From NCBI GenBank assembly GCA_017617125.1, contig JAFZWY010000018.1, positions 1 to 45,257 of the forward strand: DNA of 45,257 nt, written 5' to 3'. Numbering within the stretch: position 1 is the first letter of the stretch; every line of letters starts with the position of its first letter. This DNA is from Bacteroidales bacterium. Lineage in GTDB: Bacteria > Bacteroidota > Bacteroidia > Bacteroidales > ML635J-15. This document shows positions 22,535 through 31,945 of the stretch, piece by piece. The notes beneath the pieces were generated by a model. It saw only the letters and a list, made by a program, of their open reading frames with translations, was not told where the DNA came from and made no database searches. Position numbers and translations under genes: made by a program.

Positions 22535-24516
22535 TACTGTTTGTTTTCCGAAAGTTCCTTAACAATCTGGTCGAGCATGCCTTCGTGTATCTTCACTGTA
22601 TATTTCTTGCGAAGCCCTTCAATCCACAGCTTTTCAAGGTAATCCTGATATGCTGCGGTGACAATTCCTCGTATTTCGCTGAGCTTTTTCGTTGTTGGTG
22701 CGACATAATCTACCCTAGTAACGATGTTGTCATCGTTTTTGTAGATCGACTGAACAATCTCTGCATTAACTGGATGCTCGCGAATTGCATTGTCAACAAG
22801 TAGGCTGTGACCTTTTTCTTCCAATGCCGACTCACCGACAACTACTGCTGTGGAATCCTTTGCGTTGATTTTGCTTATTATTTCCTCTTTTTGTGAGAGC
22901 GGGTTATATGAAAATGCTCCTATAAGATCAGATGCCGTCTTTTCGTCCTTGCACTTGAAAGTTTGTACATAGTAGCGATCCCCCCACTTGTAATTGTCCT
23001 TTACAGTCTCATAGTAGGCTTCAAGTCCTAAAGTGTCGGCAATAGCCTTGTTCCATACGGCATCGTTGGTGAGTGCGAAAAGCAGTATGCCATCGTGGTA
23101 TTCCTTCATCAGGTAACGGAACGACGGATATTTCTCTTCGAGATGCTTCTCCTCGTATTCGATTACGCACTTGTCGCCGAACTGCTTGTATGCGTTCAGC
23201 ACCAGCATCTTTATATCGACAGGATCCTGCTTCGTATTGAATTTCATCATGTACTGGGCAAAATCCTTTTCGGTATATTTTTCGCCTTTAATTTCGAATA
23301 TTACCTTGTCGAGCTTCAGTGTAGAGTCGATAACCCAGGTGCCACTGAAAATAGAGTCGGTAACATATGTCTTGTAGAAAGGAGCTATCTTCTTCTGCAT
23401 ATCCTTCACACCGTATTCCTTCTTCAGGTTTGCAATTACTACATCGCGACCCTTGTACGACCTCATGTTTCCGCTAACCTTCGACTTGAGTTCGGCCTTG
23501 CATTCTTCGAAAGGCTTAATATCTTCCTTCTCGAGGAGCTTGATAATATGATATCCGTATCCTGTAGAAACGATTTCGGAAATGTCGCCTACATTTTTAA
23601 TGTTGAATGCAGCCTCTTCGAATTCACGTATCATTCTTCCGCCTACGCTTATCCAGCCAAGTTCACCACCTTTGACAGCGGTTCTACGGTCGGCACTATA
23701 TTCGTCAGCCATCTTTGCAAAGTCGGCACCTTGTTTCAACTGCGCATATACGTTTTCGATGGTTTCCTTTGCCTCCTTTTTCTGCTCGGCTGTTGCATCC
23801 TGTGGCGAAACTACCATGATGTGGGCGATTCTGTATCTGCCCTTGGCAGGACGCTTGTCGTTTACCTTAAGAATATGGTAGCCGAACTTTGTCCTGAACG
23901 GAGCCGACACATCGCCGGGCTTGGTATTGTACATTGCAGTTTCGAACTCGTATACCAGCCCAAAAACAGTGCAGTATCCTAAGTCGCCATGGTTCTTTAC
24001 CACCGATGGATCCTGCGAATATTCGTCGGCAAGTTTCGAAAAGTTTTCTCCCTTTAACGCACGTTTGTAAACCTCGTTTATCTTGTTCCATGCCTTCAAG
24101 GAGTCTTCGGGCGAAGCATTTGAACTTACTGTTATGAGTATGTGGCTGACATTTACATCGTAACGCATCCTCTCGTAGGCTTCACGCACAAGTTCGTCCT
24201 CGACGCTCTTGTCGCTAAGGTACGGCTGAGCAAGCTGCTTGCGGTAGCCTGCAATTTCCTGCTTGAAACTTCTGGAAGTGTCAAGCCCGAGCATTTGTCC
24301 CTCGTGTACCTTTAGCTTGAAGTTTACGAACAAGTCCATATACTCGTCAACATCCTTGCGCGTAACATTGCCTTCGTGGTTGGCATTCTTGTTGAAGATA
24401 TGGATGAACTCGTCGGCATCAATCTTTTCGTTGTCGATTTCGAGCAAAGTCCTGTCCTGTGCGCAAAGAGCTATTCCAATAAACAATAATGCTATCTGCA
24501 ATAATGTCTTCTTCAT
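22534..24516 (-). CDS. Periplasmic peptidyl-prolyl isomerase, two parvulin domains
   Basis: 660 aa with a signal peptide (about 1-19, IALCAQ). A SurA-like N-terminal region (20-115) is followed by two rotamase domains: about 120-225 (VSHILITVSS, SQDPS, GDLGYCTV, GYHILKV) and about 228-330 (IAHIMVVSP, GGELGWISVGG, GYGYHIIK). A long C-terminal half (340-660) of unassigned alpha/beta sequence resembles a PpiD-type extension. It lies 12 nt after guaB and overlaps the next gene by 1 nt. Likely client set: outer-membrane beta-barrels. Confidence 0.88.
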   Translation of the reverse strand: MKKTLLQIALLFIGIALCAQDRTLLEIDNEKIDADEFIHIFNKNANHEGNVTRKDVDEYMDLFVNFKLKVHEGQMLGLDTSRSFKQEIAGYRKQLAQPYLSDKSVEDELVREAYERMRYDVNVSHILITVSSNASPEDSLKAWNKINEVYKRALKGENFSKLADEYSQDPSVVKNHGDLGYCTVFGLVYEFETAMYNTKPGDVSAPFRTKFGYHILKVNDKRPAKGRYRIAHIMVVSPQDATAEQKKEAKETIENVYAQLKQGADFAKMADEYSADRRTAVKGGELGWISVGGRMIREFEEAAFNIKNVGDISEIVSTGYGYHIIKLLEKEDIKPFEECKAELKSKVSGNMRSYKGRDVVIANLKKEYGVKDMQKKIAPFYKTYVTDSIFSGTWVIDSTLKLDKVIFEIKGEKYTEKDFAQYMMKFNTKQDPVDIKMLVLNAYKQFGDKCVIEYEEKHLEEKYPSFRYLMKEYHDGILLFALTNDAVWNKAIADTLGLEAYYETVKDNYKWGDRYYVQTFKCKDEKTASDLIGAFSYNPLSQKEEIISKINAKDSTAVVVGESALEEKGHSLLVDNAIREHPVNAEIVQSIYKNDDNIVTRVDYVAPTTKKLSEIRGIVTAAYQDYLEKLWIEGLRKKYTVKIHEGMLDQIVKELSENKQ

Positions 24517-24528
24517 TTCAAAAAAGTT

Positions 24529-26007
24529 TTACTGATTTCTCGAATAGTTTGGAGCTTCCCTTGTGATTGTTATGTCGTGCGGATGGTTTTCGACAACACC
24601 ATTAGCGGTAATACGGACAAACTGAGCCTTTTCGTGAAGTTCGTCGATGTTCTTTGCACCGCAGTATCCCATACCTGCCTTCAGGCCGCCAATGAGCTGG
24701 TAGATAACCTCGTTGAGAGTTCCCTTGTAAGGTACGCGACCCGAAATTCCTTCGGGAACGAGTTTCTTGACATCGTCTTCCATATCCTGGAAGTAGCGGT
24801 CCTTCGAACCGAGTTGCATAGCTTCGAGCGAGCCCATTCCGCGATATTCCTTGAATTTACGTCCGTTGTAGATAATGGTCGAACCGGGAGCTTCTTCGGT
24901 ACCAGCAAAAAGTCCGCCTGCCATAATCGACGATGCGCCTGCTGCTATTGCCTTCACAATATCACCCGAATAGCGGATACCACCATCGGCGATTACCGGA
25001 ACGCCCGAACCCTTGATGCCTTCGCATACGTTCATGATTGCAGTGAGCTGAGGAACGCCAATACCGGCTACGATTCTTGTTGTGCATATCGAACCTGGGC
25101 CTATACCGACCTTAATACCGTCGGCACCATTCTTGACAAGCAACTTAGCAGCTTCGGCAGTTGCAACGTTTCCTACAACAAGGTCGATGTTGGGGAATTT
25201 GCTACGAGCAGCCTTAAGAACTTCGTTTACACTCTTGGTATGTCCGTGAGCAGTATCGATTACGAGTGCATCGGCGCCAGCATTTACAAGAGCCTCCATG
25301 CGCTCGAGCGAATCGCCGGTTATACCTACCGCTGCTGCTACGCGAAGACGTCCGTTAGAGTCCTTGCACGAATTTGGGCTCACGCTTGCCTTGGTAATGT
25401 CCTTGTAGGTGATAAGTCCAACGAGTTTGTTATCCTTGTCAACGACTGGCAGTTTCTCGATGCGATATTTTCTGAAAATATCCTTTGCTGCATCGAGCTT
25501 TGTATTTTGATCAGCCTTGATAAGTTTTTCCGATGGAGTCATTATTTCGCGGATAGGTTTGCAGGCATCGTCCTGGAAACGCATATCGCGGCTTGTAAGT
25601 ATACCGCAAAGGCGCTTTTCGGCATCAACAACCGGCAGACCGCCGATGTTGTATTCGTTCATAAGTTTCCTTGCATCACCAACCGTGCTTGCAACGTCAA
25701 TGGTAACAGGATTTAGAATCATTGCATTTTCTGCGCGTTTTACCTGACTTACATGGCGAGCCTGAATGTCGATAGGCATATTCTTGTGGATTACACCTAT
25801 ACCGCCTTCACGAGCCATGGCTATTGCCATACGGCTATCGGTTACCGTATCCATTGCAGCCGAAACAATCGGCGTATTTATCTTTATGTTTCTGGAAAAC
25901 ACCGAACCAAGAGTAACTTGAGCCGGGATAATTTCCGAATATGCGGGGATAAGAAGGACATCGTCGAATGTGAGACCGTCCATGATGATTTTGCTGTTCG
26001 TTGCCAT
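24529..26007 (-). CDS. guaB: IMP dehydrogenase
   Basis: 492-aa NAD-dependent enzyme that makes XMP from IMP, the committed step to guanine nucleotides. It has the barrel start [15 protein letters not shown], a CBS-pair insert (about 95-205; GGLPVVD and EKLPVVD), the catalytic loop [11 protein letters not shown] with C308, and the flap [10 protein letters not shown]. Length is normal. It heads the operon with three periplasmic chaperone genes, an arrangement I recall from other Bacteroidales. A -7-like box lies at 26033-26040. Confidence 0.97.
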   Translation of the reverse strand: MATNSKIIMDGLTFDDVLLIPAYSEIIPAQVTLGSVFSRNIKINTPIVSAAMDTVTDSRMAIAMAREGGIGVIHKNMPIDIQARHVSQVKRAENAMILNPVTIDVASTVGDARKLMNEYNIGGLPVVDAEKRLCGILTSRDMRFQDDACKPIREIMTPSEKLIKADQNTKLDAAKDIFRKYRIEKLPVVDKDNKLVGLITYKDITKASVSPNSCKDSNGRLRVAAAVGITGDSLERMEALVNAGADALVIDTAHGHTKSVNEVLKAARSKFPNIDLVVGNVATAEAAKLLVKNGADGIKVGIGPGSICTTRIVAGIGVPQLTAIMNVCEGIKGSGVPVIADGGIRYSGDIVKAIAAGASSIMAGGLFAGTEEAPGSTIIYNGRKFKEYRGMGSLEAMQLGSKDRYFQDMEDDVKKLVPEGISGRVPYKGTLNEVIYQLIGGLKAGMGYCGAKNIDELHEKAQFVRITANGVVENHPHDITITREAPNYSRNQ

Positions 26008-26032
26008 AAAATCTCTATTTAAATTTAAGGTG

Positions 26033-26040
26033 CGAAGATA
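26033..26040 (-). promoter_or_regulatory. -7-like box of guaB operon
   Basis: Read on the minus strand this is TATCTTCG, one base from TAnnTTTG and identical to the pcrB box. It lies 25 nt before the guaB ATG. Confidence 0.5.
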
Positions 26041-26087
26041 AGACTTTTTTTGCAGAACTTGAAAAGTTTTTTTTGATAGGCATAAAC

Positions 26088-26118
26088 TTGGTTATGTGCG
26101 CTAATTTTCTTACCTTTG
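26088..26118 (+). promoter_or_regulatory. Promoter of recQ-purD operon (-33 TTG, -7 TACCTTTG)
   Basis: TTG at 26088-26090 and TACCTTTG at 26111-26118 are 20 nt apart, a good match to the Bacteroidota housekeeping promoter. The recQ ATG follows 13 nt later. Confidence 0.75.
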
Positions 26119-26131
26119 CCTTTTCAACATC

Positions 26132-28036
26132 ATGAGCCAGTTTCGCGAAATATTGCTGAAATACTGGGGATACGACACATTTCGTTATCCGCAGGAAGAG
26201 ATTATCAAGTCGGTGTCGGAAGGGAAGGACACCCTCGGGCTTATGCCTACTGGCGGCGGGAAATCCATAACTTTTCAGGTTTTCAGCATGGCAAACAGCG
26301 GCGTGTGCCTTGTCATCACGCCACTCATCGCGCTTATGAAAGACCAAGTCGCCAACTTGCAGAAACGTGGCATAAAGGCCGTAGCCATATATTCGGGAAT
26401 GAGTCAACGCGAAATAGAGGTTGCTGTGGATAATGTCACCTACGGCGACTACAAATTCCTTTACCTGTCACCCGAGCGACTGAAAAACTATTATTTCCGC
26501 GAAAGGCTCAAGGTTATGCATGTAAACCTGATAACCGTCGACGAGGCACATTGCATTTCGCAGTGGGGCTACGATTTTCGTCCGCCTTACCTCGAAATCG
26601 CAGAGATTCGCGAGATACTTCCCAACGTACCTGTACTTGCACTAACAGCTACGGCAACACCAGAAGTTGTTGACGACATTCAGGACAGGCTGAAATTCCC
26701 TGTCCACAATGTCTTCCAGAAAAGCTTTGAACGCAAAAATCTGGTATACTATGTGATAAACACCGAGGACAAAATACGCAAATTGTTTTCGATATTGAAC
26801 AAAGTACCTGGTTCTGGTGTATTTTATGTGCGAAATCGTAAGAAAACACGCGAATATGCTATGCTCCTGCAGCAGAATGGCATTTCGGCAGACTTCTACC
26901 ATGCAGGATTGTCGGCTCAGGAAAGATCGGAAAAACAGGAGGCTTGGCAGAAGAACCAGATTCGCATAATGGTGTGTACCAACGCTTTTGGCATGGGAAT
27001 AGACAAGCCAGATGTGCGTTTGGTGATTCATCTCGACTTGCCCGATTCGCCCGAAGCCTACTTCCAGGAGGCCGGACGTGCAGGCCGTGACGGCAAGCGT
27101 GCATACGCCTTTTTGCTTACCAATAATTCCGACAAGGCACAGATTAAGAAGAATATAACTACATCTTTCCCCGAACTGTCCAAGGTAAAAGAAGTGTATT
27201 CCGAAGTTTGTAGCTATATCGGCGTGCCCTACGAAGGTGGAGCAAACCAGGATATTCCATTCGACATATTCGATTTCTCAGCACATAGTCACATTGATGT
27301 CCTTACAATACACAATTGCCTAAAGACGCTCGAATTTGCAGGATTTCTCGAATATGTGGAGGATACGAATACGGTATCGAGGATCATGTTTACTGTTCGT
27401 CGCGACGACCTTTATCAGTACCAGCTCGAAAACAAGAATATCGACGAGTTCATAAAATTGATACTCAGAATGTATACCGGCCTGTTTACCGACTATGTGA
27501 ATGTTAGCGAAGAGTACATAGCAAAGAAGGCTGGCGTATCGGAGCAGTCGGTATACGAATATTTCAAACTGCTTGCTAAAAGTAACATAATCAGCTATAT
27601 ACCCAAAACAAACAAACCTCTCATACGACTGCTTATGGAGAGGCGGCGCGAAAACGACATGTATTTCGACCGACAGGCTCTCGACGTGCGCAAGGAACGC
27701 GTTGTGACAAAGATGGAGGCAATGCTGCAGTATGCAACGAGCGACAATAAGTGCCGGAGCCAGCAACTTTTGGCGTATTTTGGCGAGACCGATGTCGACC
27801 GATGTGGCGAATGTGATGTTTGTAAACGACGTAACGAATTGGGACTCAGTAAATACGAATTTGATATTATTCTTGATAAAATAAAGCGGATATTGGGAGA
27901 ATCGCCATATCTTTACAACGATTTGATTGACAAGGTTGGCGAAGACGAGGCCAAGTGCGTAAATGTTATAAAATGGCTTTTCGACAACAATAAAATAATG
28001 TATAATGACGAACATAAAATAATTTGGCATAAGTGA
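26132..28036 (+). CDS. recQ: ATP-dependent DNA helicase RecQ
   Basis: 634-aa 3'-5' superfamily 2 helicase for recombination and fork repair. Motif I is MPTGGGKS (K44) and motif II is DEAH at 137-140, followed by the RecQ aromatic-rich loop CISQWGYDFRP. The helicase end carries FGMGIDKPDVR and QEAGRAGRDGK. The zinc-binding and winged-helix region has CGECDVC. No HRDC domain follows, so it is the short RecQ form. It leads a five-gene operon, its stop overlapping the next ATG by 1 nt. Confidence 0.95.
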   Translation: MSQFREILLKYWGYDTFRYPQEEIIKSVSEGKDTLGLMPTGGGKSITFQVFSMANSGVCLVITPLIALMKDQVANLQKRGIKAVAIYSGMSQREIEVAVDNVTYGDYKFLYLSPERLKNYYFRERLKVMHVNLITVDEAHCISQWGYDFRPPYLEIAEIREILPNVPVLALTATATPEVVDDIQDRLKFPVHNVFQKSFERKNLVYYVINTEDKIRKLFSILNKVPGSGVFYVRNRKKTREYAMLLQQNGISADFYHAGLSAQERSEKQEAWQKNQIRIMVCTNAFGMGIDKPDVRLVIHLDLPDSPEAYFQEAGRAGRDGKRAYAFLLTNNSDKAQIKKNITTSFPELSKVKEVYSEVCSYIGVPYEGGANQDIPFDIFDFSAHSHIDVLTIHNCLKTLEFAGFLEYVEDTNTVSRIMFTVRRDDLYQYQLENKNIDEFIKLILRMYTGLFTDYVNVSEEYIAKKAGVSEQSVYEYFKLLAKSNIISYIPKTNKPLIRLLMERRRENDMYFDRQALDVRKERVVTKMEAMLQYATSDNKCRSQQLLAYFGETDVDRCGECDVCKRRNELGLSKYEFDIILDKIKRILGESPYLYNDLIDKVGEDEAKCVNVIKWLFDNNKIMYNDEHKIIWHK

Positions 28037-28533
28037 TGAAAAAAGGTATAGTCATATTGGCAACAATAGTTGCATCTACACTATTAGCGACCATGTCGGG
28101 CTGTGGTCCAAGTTCTAACGACTTGGAATGGGAAGCAACCATCAAGGGATACTGGAAACCTATAAACGAAGAGACTGGCGAACTCTGCACTTCGATACCG
28201 TATTACCATTTCGGTGACAGCGCAAATGGAGCTACTAAATACTACAAGTACACAAAAACCGATACGATGAAATGGGAAATCAGACGCAAGCAGATGAACG
28301 TTTATTACAGTGAGGCGGTTAAAGGGTACAATGTCGGCTACAACCAGTACAACAGCCGTTCGCTTATGCACATTCGCGGCATAAACGAAAATGAAGTGAA
28401 AATGTCACAGCTTTACAATAGTGGATTTCAGTCTGACTACAAGCTTGTTCGCATAACCCCCGAGGAGTTTTATTCGGCTTATAACGACACAGCTACAAGC
28501 AGTGAGCCTCAACACATTGACGATACATTTTAG
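28036..28533 (+). CDS. Small lipoprotein of unknown function
   Basis: 165 aa from ATG 28036 (TGATG overlap with recQ). A signal peptide ends at lipobox TMSG-C23. The mature part begins with an EWEATIKGYWKPINEETGE strand pattern and looks beta-rich, perhaps a small lipocalin-like or DUF4488-type fold, but I cannot assign it. Placed between recQ and purD, it is likely co-transcribed with both. An in-frame GTG one codon upstream is less likely than the overlapping ATG. Confidence 0.75.
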   Translation: MKKGIVILATIVASTLLATMSGCGPSSNDLEWEATIKGYWKPINEETGELCTSIPYYHFGDSANGATKYYKYTKTDTMKWEIRRKQMNVYYSEAVKGYNVGYNQYNSRSLMHIRGINENEVKMSQLYNSGFQSDYKLVRITPEEFYSAYNDTATSSEPQHIDDTF

Positions 28534-28556
28534 TAAAATAAGAAGAATATAAAGAT

Positions 28557-29828
28557 ATGAATATTTTGGTTTTAGGTTCGGGAGGAAGAGAGCATGCAAT
28601 AGCATGGAAGATTGCATCGAGCCCGAAAGTTGAGAAGTTATATGTTGCACCCGGAAATGCAGGGACTCGAGAGATTGCCGAAAATGTGGCAATAAAAGCC
28701 GACGATTTTGATGCAATTGCCGATTTTGTCCTCAAGGCAAAAATCGACATGCTGGTTGTTGGTCCTGAGGATCCGTTGGTAAAGGGCATAGTCGATTATT
28801 TTTCGGCAAAGCCAGGGTTCGAAAAACTTATGGTTGTCGGTCCCGACAAAAACTCGGCCCAGCTCGAAGGCAGCAAGGAGTTTGCCAAGAAGTTCATGCA
28901 GAAATATGGAATTCCTACAGCAAAATATTTATCGATAACTGCTGAAAACATTTCCGAAGGCGAAAAGTTCCTTGAATCGGTAAAACCTCCATACGTACTT
29001 AAGGCCGATGGTCTTGCTGCAGGCAAGGGTGTACTGATACTCGACAATCTCGACGAAGCCAAAAGAGAACTTAGGAATATGCTCGGTGGAAAATTCGGCA
29101 GTGCCGGCAACAAGGTTGTACTCGAACAGTTTCTCGACGGCATCGAATGCTCGGTATTTGCTCTTACCGACGGCAAATCGTATGTGCTTCTGCCCGAAGC
29201 CAAGGACTACAAACGTATAGGCGAAGGAAATACCGGCTTGAACACAGGCGGAATGGGTTCGGTTTCACCAGTACCGTTCTACAATGCCGACTTCGCCCGC
29301 AAAGTCGAAGAACGTATTGTAAAGCCGACCATCGACGGCATCTGCGCCGAAGGCATGAACTATCGCGGTTTTGTATTCTTCGGACTTATAAATGTTGGTG
29401 GTGATCCTTACGTAATTGAGTATAACGCACGCATGGGCGACCCCGAAACCGAATCGGTCATGCTTCGCATAAAGTCGGACCTTGTAGAACTGCTCGAAGC
29501 GGCTGCAAGACGCGAACTGGCAGGCAAATCAATAGAATTTGACACCCGTGCGGCAGCATCGGTAATGCTGGTATCTGGCGGTTATCCCGAAGCATACGAA
29601 AAAGGCAAGCAAATAAATGGTCTCGAAAATGTAAAGGACAGCATTTGTTTCCATGCCGGCACAGGAATAGCCGACAGCAAGGTAGTAACCTCTGGCGGCA
29701 GGGTTATTGCTGTAAGCAGTTATGGCAACACTATATTCGATGCGCTAAAAGTTTCGTACTCATCAATAAAAAACATATCGTTCGAAAAGTGCTACTACCG
29801 TACCGACCTTGGATTCGACCTGAAATAA
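28557..29828 (+). CDS. purD: Phosphoribosylamine-glycine ligase
   Basis: 423-aa ATP-grasp enzyme of de novo purine synthesis, making GAR from phosphoribosylamine and glycine. It shows GSGGREHA at the N-terminus, [11 protein letters not shown], the ATP-binding [11 protein letters not shown], and [11 protein letters not shown] near the metal site. Length is normal. Purine synthesis also links it loosely to guaB on the other strand. It lies 23 nt after the lipoprotein and 8 nt before the membrane protein gene. Confidence 0.97.
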   Translation: MNILVLGSGGREHAIAWKIASSPKVEKLYVAPGNAGTREIAENVAIKADDFDAIADFVLKAKIDMLVVGPEDPLVKGIVDYFSAKPGFEKLMVVGPDKNSAQLEGSKEFAKKFMQKYGIPTAKYLSITAENISEGEKFLESVKPPYVLKADGLAAGKGVLILDNLDEAKRELRNMLGGKFGSAGNKVVLEQFLDGIECSVFALTDGKSYVLLPEAKDYKRIGEGNTGLNTGGMGSVSPVPFYNADFARKVEERIVKPTIDGICAEGMNYRGFVFFGLINVGGDPYVIEYNARMGDPETESVMLRIKSDLVELLEAAARRELAGKSIEFDTRAAASVMLVSGGYPEAYEKGKQINGLENVKDSICFHAGTGIADSKVVTSGGRVIAVSSYGNTIFDALKVSYSSIKNISFEKCYYRTDLGFDLK

Positions 29829-29836
29829 GAAAGTAG

Positions 29837-30832
29837 ATGCTGAAACTTATAAAGTCAAATAATCCGCTCAACTATTTACTGGCGTTCGTGCTGATGTTCG
29901 GACTGTGGGCATACAAGTTCGTTGTGATGCCTACAGCTGTCGACACAGGAGGAATGCATTCGTACTTTTTCAGGTTTCTGTATGAGTCGTCGCTGTTTCA
30001 GTATATTTATACGGCGATAGCATTCGCATTGACTTTTGCATTTGCATGCTATGTGTCGGTGTCGAATTTTAGATTGCAGATAGTAGAGTCTGGCTACCAG
30101 CTACCCACATTGTTCTTTGCAATGCTTACCGGATGTCTGATAAATGCGCAGAGGTTTATTCCCGAGATGTTTGCCACGCTGTTTGTTGCACTTGCCATAT
30201 TGCGGATCTTTTCGATGTACAATAAGTACGAGGATATCAGAAGCAGTCTGGATGTAGGCCTTCTTTACGGGCTTTCGCTTCTGTTTGCATACAAGTATAT
30301 AGTTCTTCTGCCAGCAGTAATTGTCGTCTTTATTATCGTAAAACCTATATCGTGGCGCGACTTGTTTTCATTTTTCCTTTCCGTAATGTTCGTTTGCGCC
30401 ATGGCAATCTGCCTAGTATGGCTTTATGGCGACCTCAACGAGATGTTCCTATCTGTCAAGAATGAAGTTACAACATTTGTATTCGCAGAGAAATACAATT
30501 ACCTTAACTATATTTTTCTTATTCCTGTAATTTTCTCGTTGTTCGTTTCGTTGCTGTCGATTTTTATCCTCAGGGTATTCCGAAAGGCTGCCGAAATGAA
30601 ATATTACCAGTCGATGCTTTTCCTGCTGATATATTCCGGACTATATATTGCGTCGCCATTAGCATCAAACGAATCGATATGGCTAATGTATTTCCCATTA
30701 TGCTATCTTCTTTCAAACATAGTGGTGAATGCTCGGAGAAAATTTGTCCAGGGACTGGTATTTTATGGACTTCTTGCCTGTCTGGCGCTGTCGCAGATAC
30801 TGCAGATAATGTATTATGACTCGATTTTTTAG
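29837..30832 (+). CDS. DUF6427-like integral membrane protein
   Basis: 331 aa with about eight to nine hydrophobic helices spread along its length. The N-terminus (MLKLIKSNNPLNYLLAF) and the run of helices after FRLQIVESGYQLPTLFFAM fit a Bacteroidota-specific membrane family that I believe is DUF6427. Function is unknown. It sits between purD and a polyprenyl synthase; the gene pair membrane protein-synthase is only suggestive of a link to isoprenoid or envelope lipids. Confidence 0.75.
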   Translation: MLKLIKSNNPLNYLLAFVLMFGLWAYKFVVMPTAVDTGGMHSYFFRFLYESSLFQYIYTAIAFALTFAFACYVSVSNFRLQIVESGYQLPTLFFAMLTGCLINAQRFIPEMFATLFVALAILRIFSMYNKYEDIRSSLDVGLLYGLSLLFAYKYIVLLPAVIVVFIIVKPISWRDLFSFFLSVMFVCAMAICLVWLYGDLNEMFLSVKNEVTTFVFAEKYNYLNYIFLIPVIFSLFVSLLSIFILRVFRKAAEMKYYQSMLFLLIYSGLYIASPLASNESIWLMYFPLCYLLSNIVVNARRKFVQGLVFYGLLACLALSQILQIMYYDSIF

Positions 30833-30850
30833 GATTTTTACCTATTTTAT

Positions 30851-31828
30851 ATGAAAACACAAGAGTATTACTTGGATTACTTCAAAAGGCATCTTTCTTC
30901 TTTCCTTGATGCTATGGAAACAGAACCAAAATTTCTATACGAACCTGTAAAATATGCACTTTCGGCAGGCGGGAAACGTATTCGTCCGGTGCTGTGCCTG
31001 ATGTCGGCAGAAATGTTTGGTGCAAATGCCGACGATGCTGTCGATGCTGCACTTGGTCTTGAAGTTTTCCATAACTTCACTCTGCTTCACGATGACATAA
31101 TGGACAAGTCGGACATGCGTCGCGGTCGTCCAACGGTACATAAGAAATGGACTGAAAACATTGCCATACTTTCGGGCGACCTTATGTCGCTTGTGGCGTG
31201 CAAATGTGCAGCGAAGTCCAAAGTAAACCACGAAAAGGTACTCGAAACCTTCCTTCAGACAGCCATCGAGATTTGCGAAGGACAGCAATACGACATGGAC
31301 TTCGAAACCGAAAACAATGTCTCGGTTGACGACTATATGAAGATGATAAACCTGAAAACAGCCGTTCTTCTTGCAGGAAGTCTGAAAGTCGGTGCTCTAA
31401 TAGCCAATGCTTCGCTCGACGACTGCGAAAACATATACCAATATGGACGTTACGCTGGGCTTGCCTTCCAACTGCAGGACGATCTGCTCGACACATACGG
31501 CGATGCGAAGGTCTTTGGAAAGCCTATCGGTGGTGACATTGCCGAAAACAAGAAGACATTCTTGCTCATAAATGCTATAAACCTAGCTTCGGGTAGCGCC
31601 AAAAAGGAATTGCTGGAATGGATTTCGAAAGAGAACTTTGATCGTGCGGAAAAGTACAATTCGGTGAAAGCCATATACGATTCCCTAAAAATAAAGGAAC
31701 TAACGGTTAAAAAAATCGAAGAATGCTATAGCATTGCCGACTCTTATTTGCAGAAAGTAAGTTTGCCTGATTCGGAAAAAGCCGTACTTCGCGACTTTAT
31801 GGATTCGATGAGGTCGAGAAACTATTAG
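30851..31828 (+). CDS. Polyprenyl (probably geranylgeranyl) diphosphate synthase
   Basis: 325-aa trans-prenyltransferase that extends DMAPP/GPP/FPP with isopentenyl diphosphate. The first aspartate-rich motif is DDIMD (81-85) followed by RRGRPTVH; the second is DDLLD (210-214). The residue five before the first motif is F76; in this family a bulky aromatic there limits chain length to about C20. So GGPP is a plausible product, while longer octaprenyl products cannot be excluded. It is the last gene of the recQ operon, 18 nt after the membrane protein. Confidence 0.88.
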   Translation: MKTQEYYLDYFKRHLSSFLDAMETEPKFLYEPVKYALSAGGKRIRPVLCLMSAEMFGANADDAVDAALGLEVFHNFTLLHDDIMDKSDMRRGRPTVHKKWTENIAILSGDLMSLVACKCAAKSKVNHEKVLETFLQTAIEICEGQQYDMDFETENNVSVDDYMKMINLKTAVLLAGSLKVGALIANASLDDCENIYQYGRYAGLAFQLQDDLLDTYGDAKVFGKPIGGDIAENKKTFLLINAINLASGSAKKELLEWISKENFDRAEKYNSVKAIYDSLKIKELTVKKIEECYSIADSYLQKVSLPDSEKAVLRDFMDSMRSRNY

Positions 31829-31894
31829 TAAGTTTTGTGAATCATAGTTATTTACAGCCGAAGAACGACAAGATTGCCAAAAGTTTATATTTCC

Positions 31895-31926
31895 TTTGTT
31901 TCGAATATCCTAAAATATTAATTTTG
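31895..31926 (+). promoter_or_regulatory. Promoter of the MBOAT gene (TTTG - 20 - TAATTTTG)
   Basis: TTTG at 31895-31898 and TAATTTTG at 31919-31926 are 20 nt apart, the best -33/-7 match in the window. The GTG start follows 19 nt after the box. Confidence 0.75.
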
Positions 31927-31945
31927 CGCCCTCAAAAATTGGATT

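Noticed and set aside
24577..25716. 379-codon open frame antisense to guaB
   Set aside because: It lies wholly within guaB, has no recognisable domain and a Cys/Tyr-rich shadow composition; guaB is certain.
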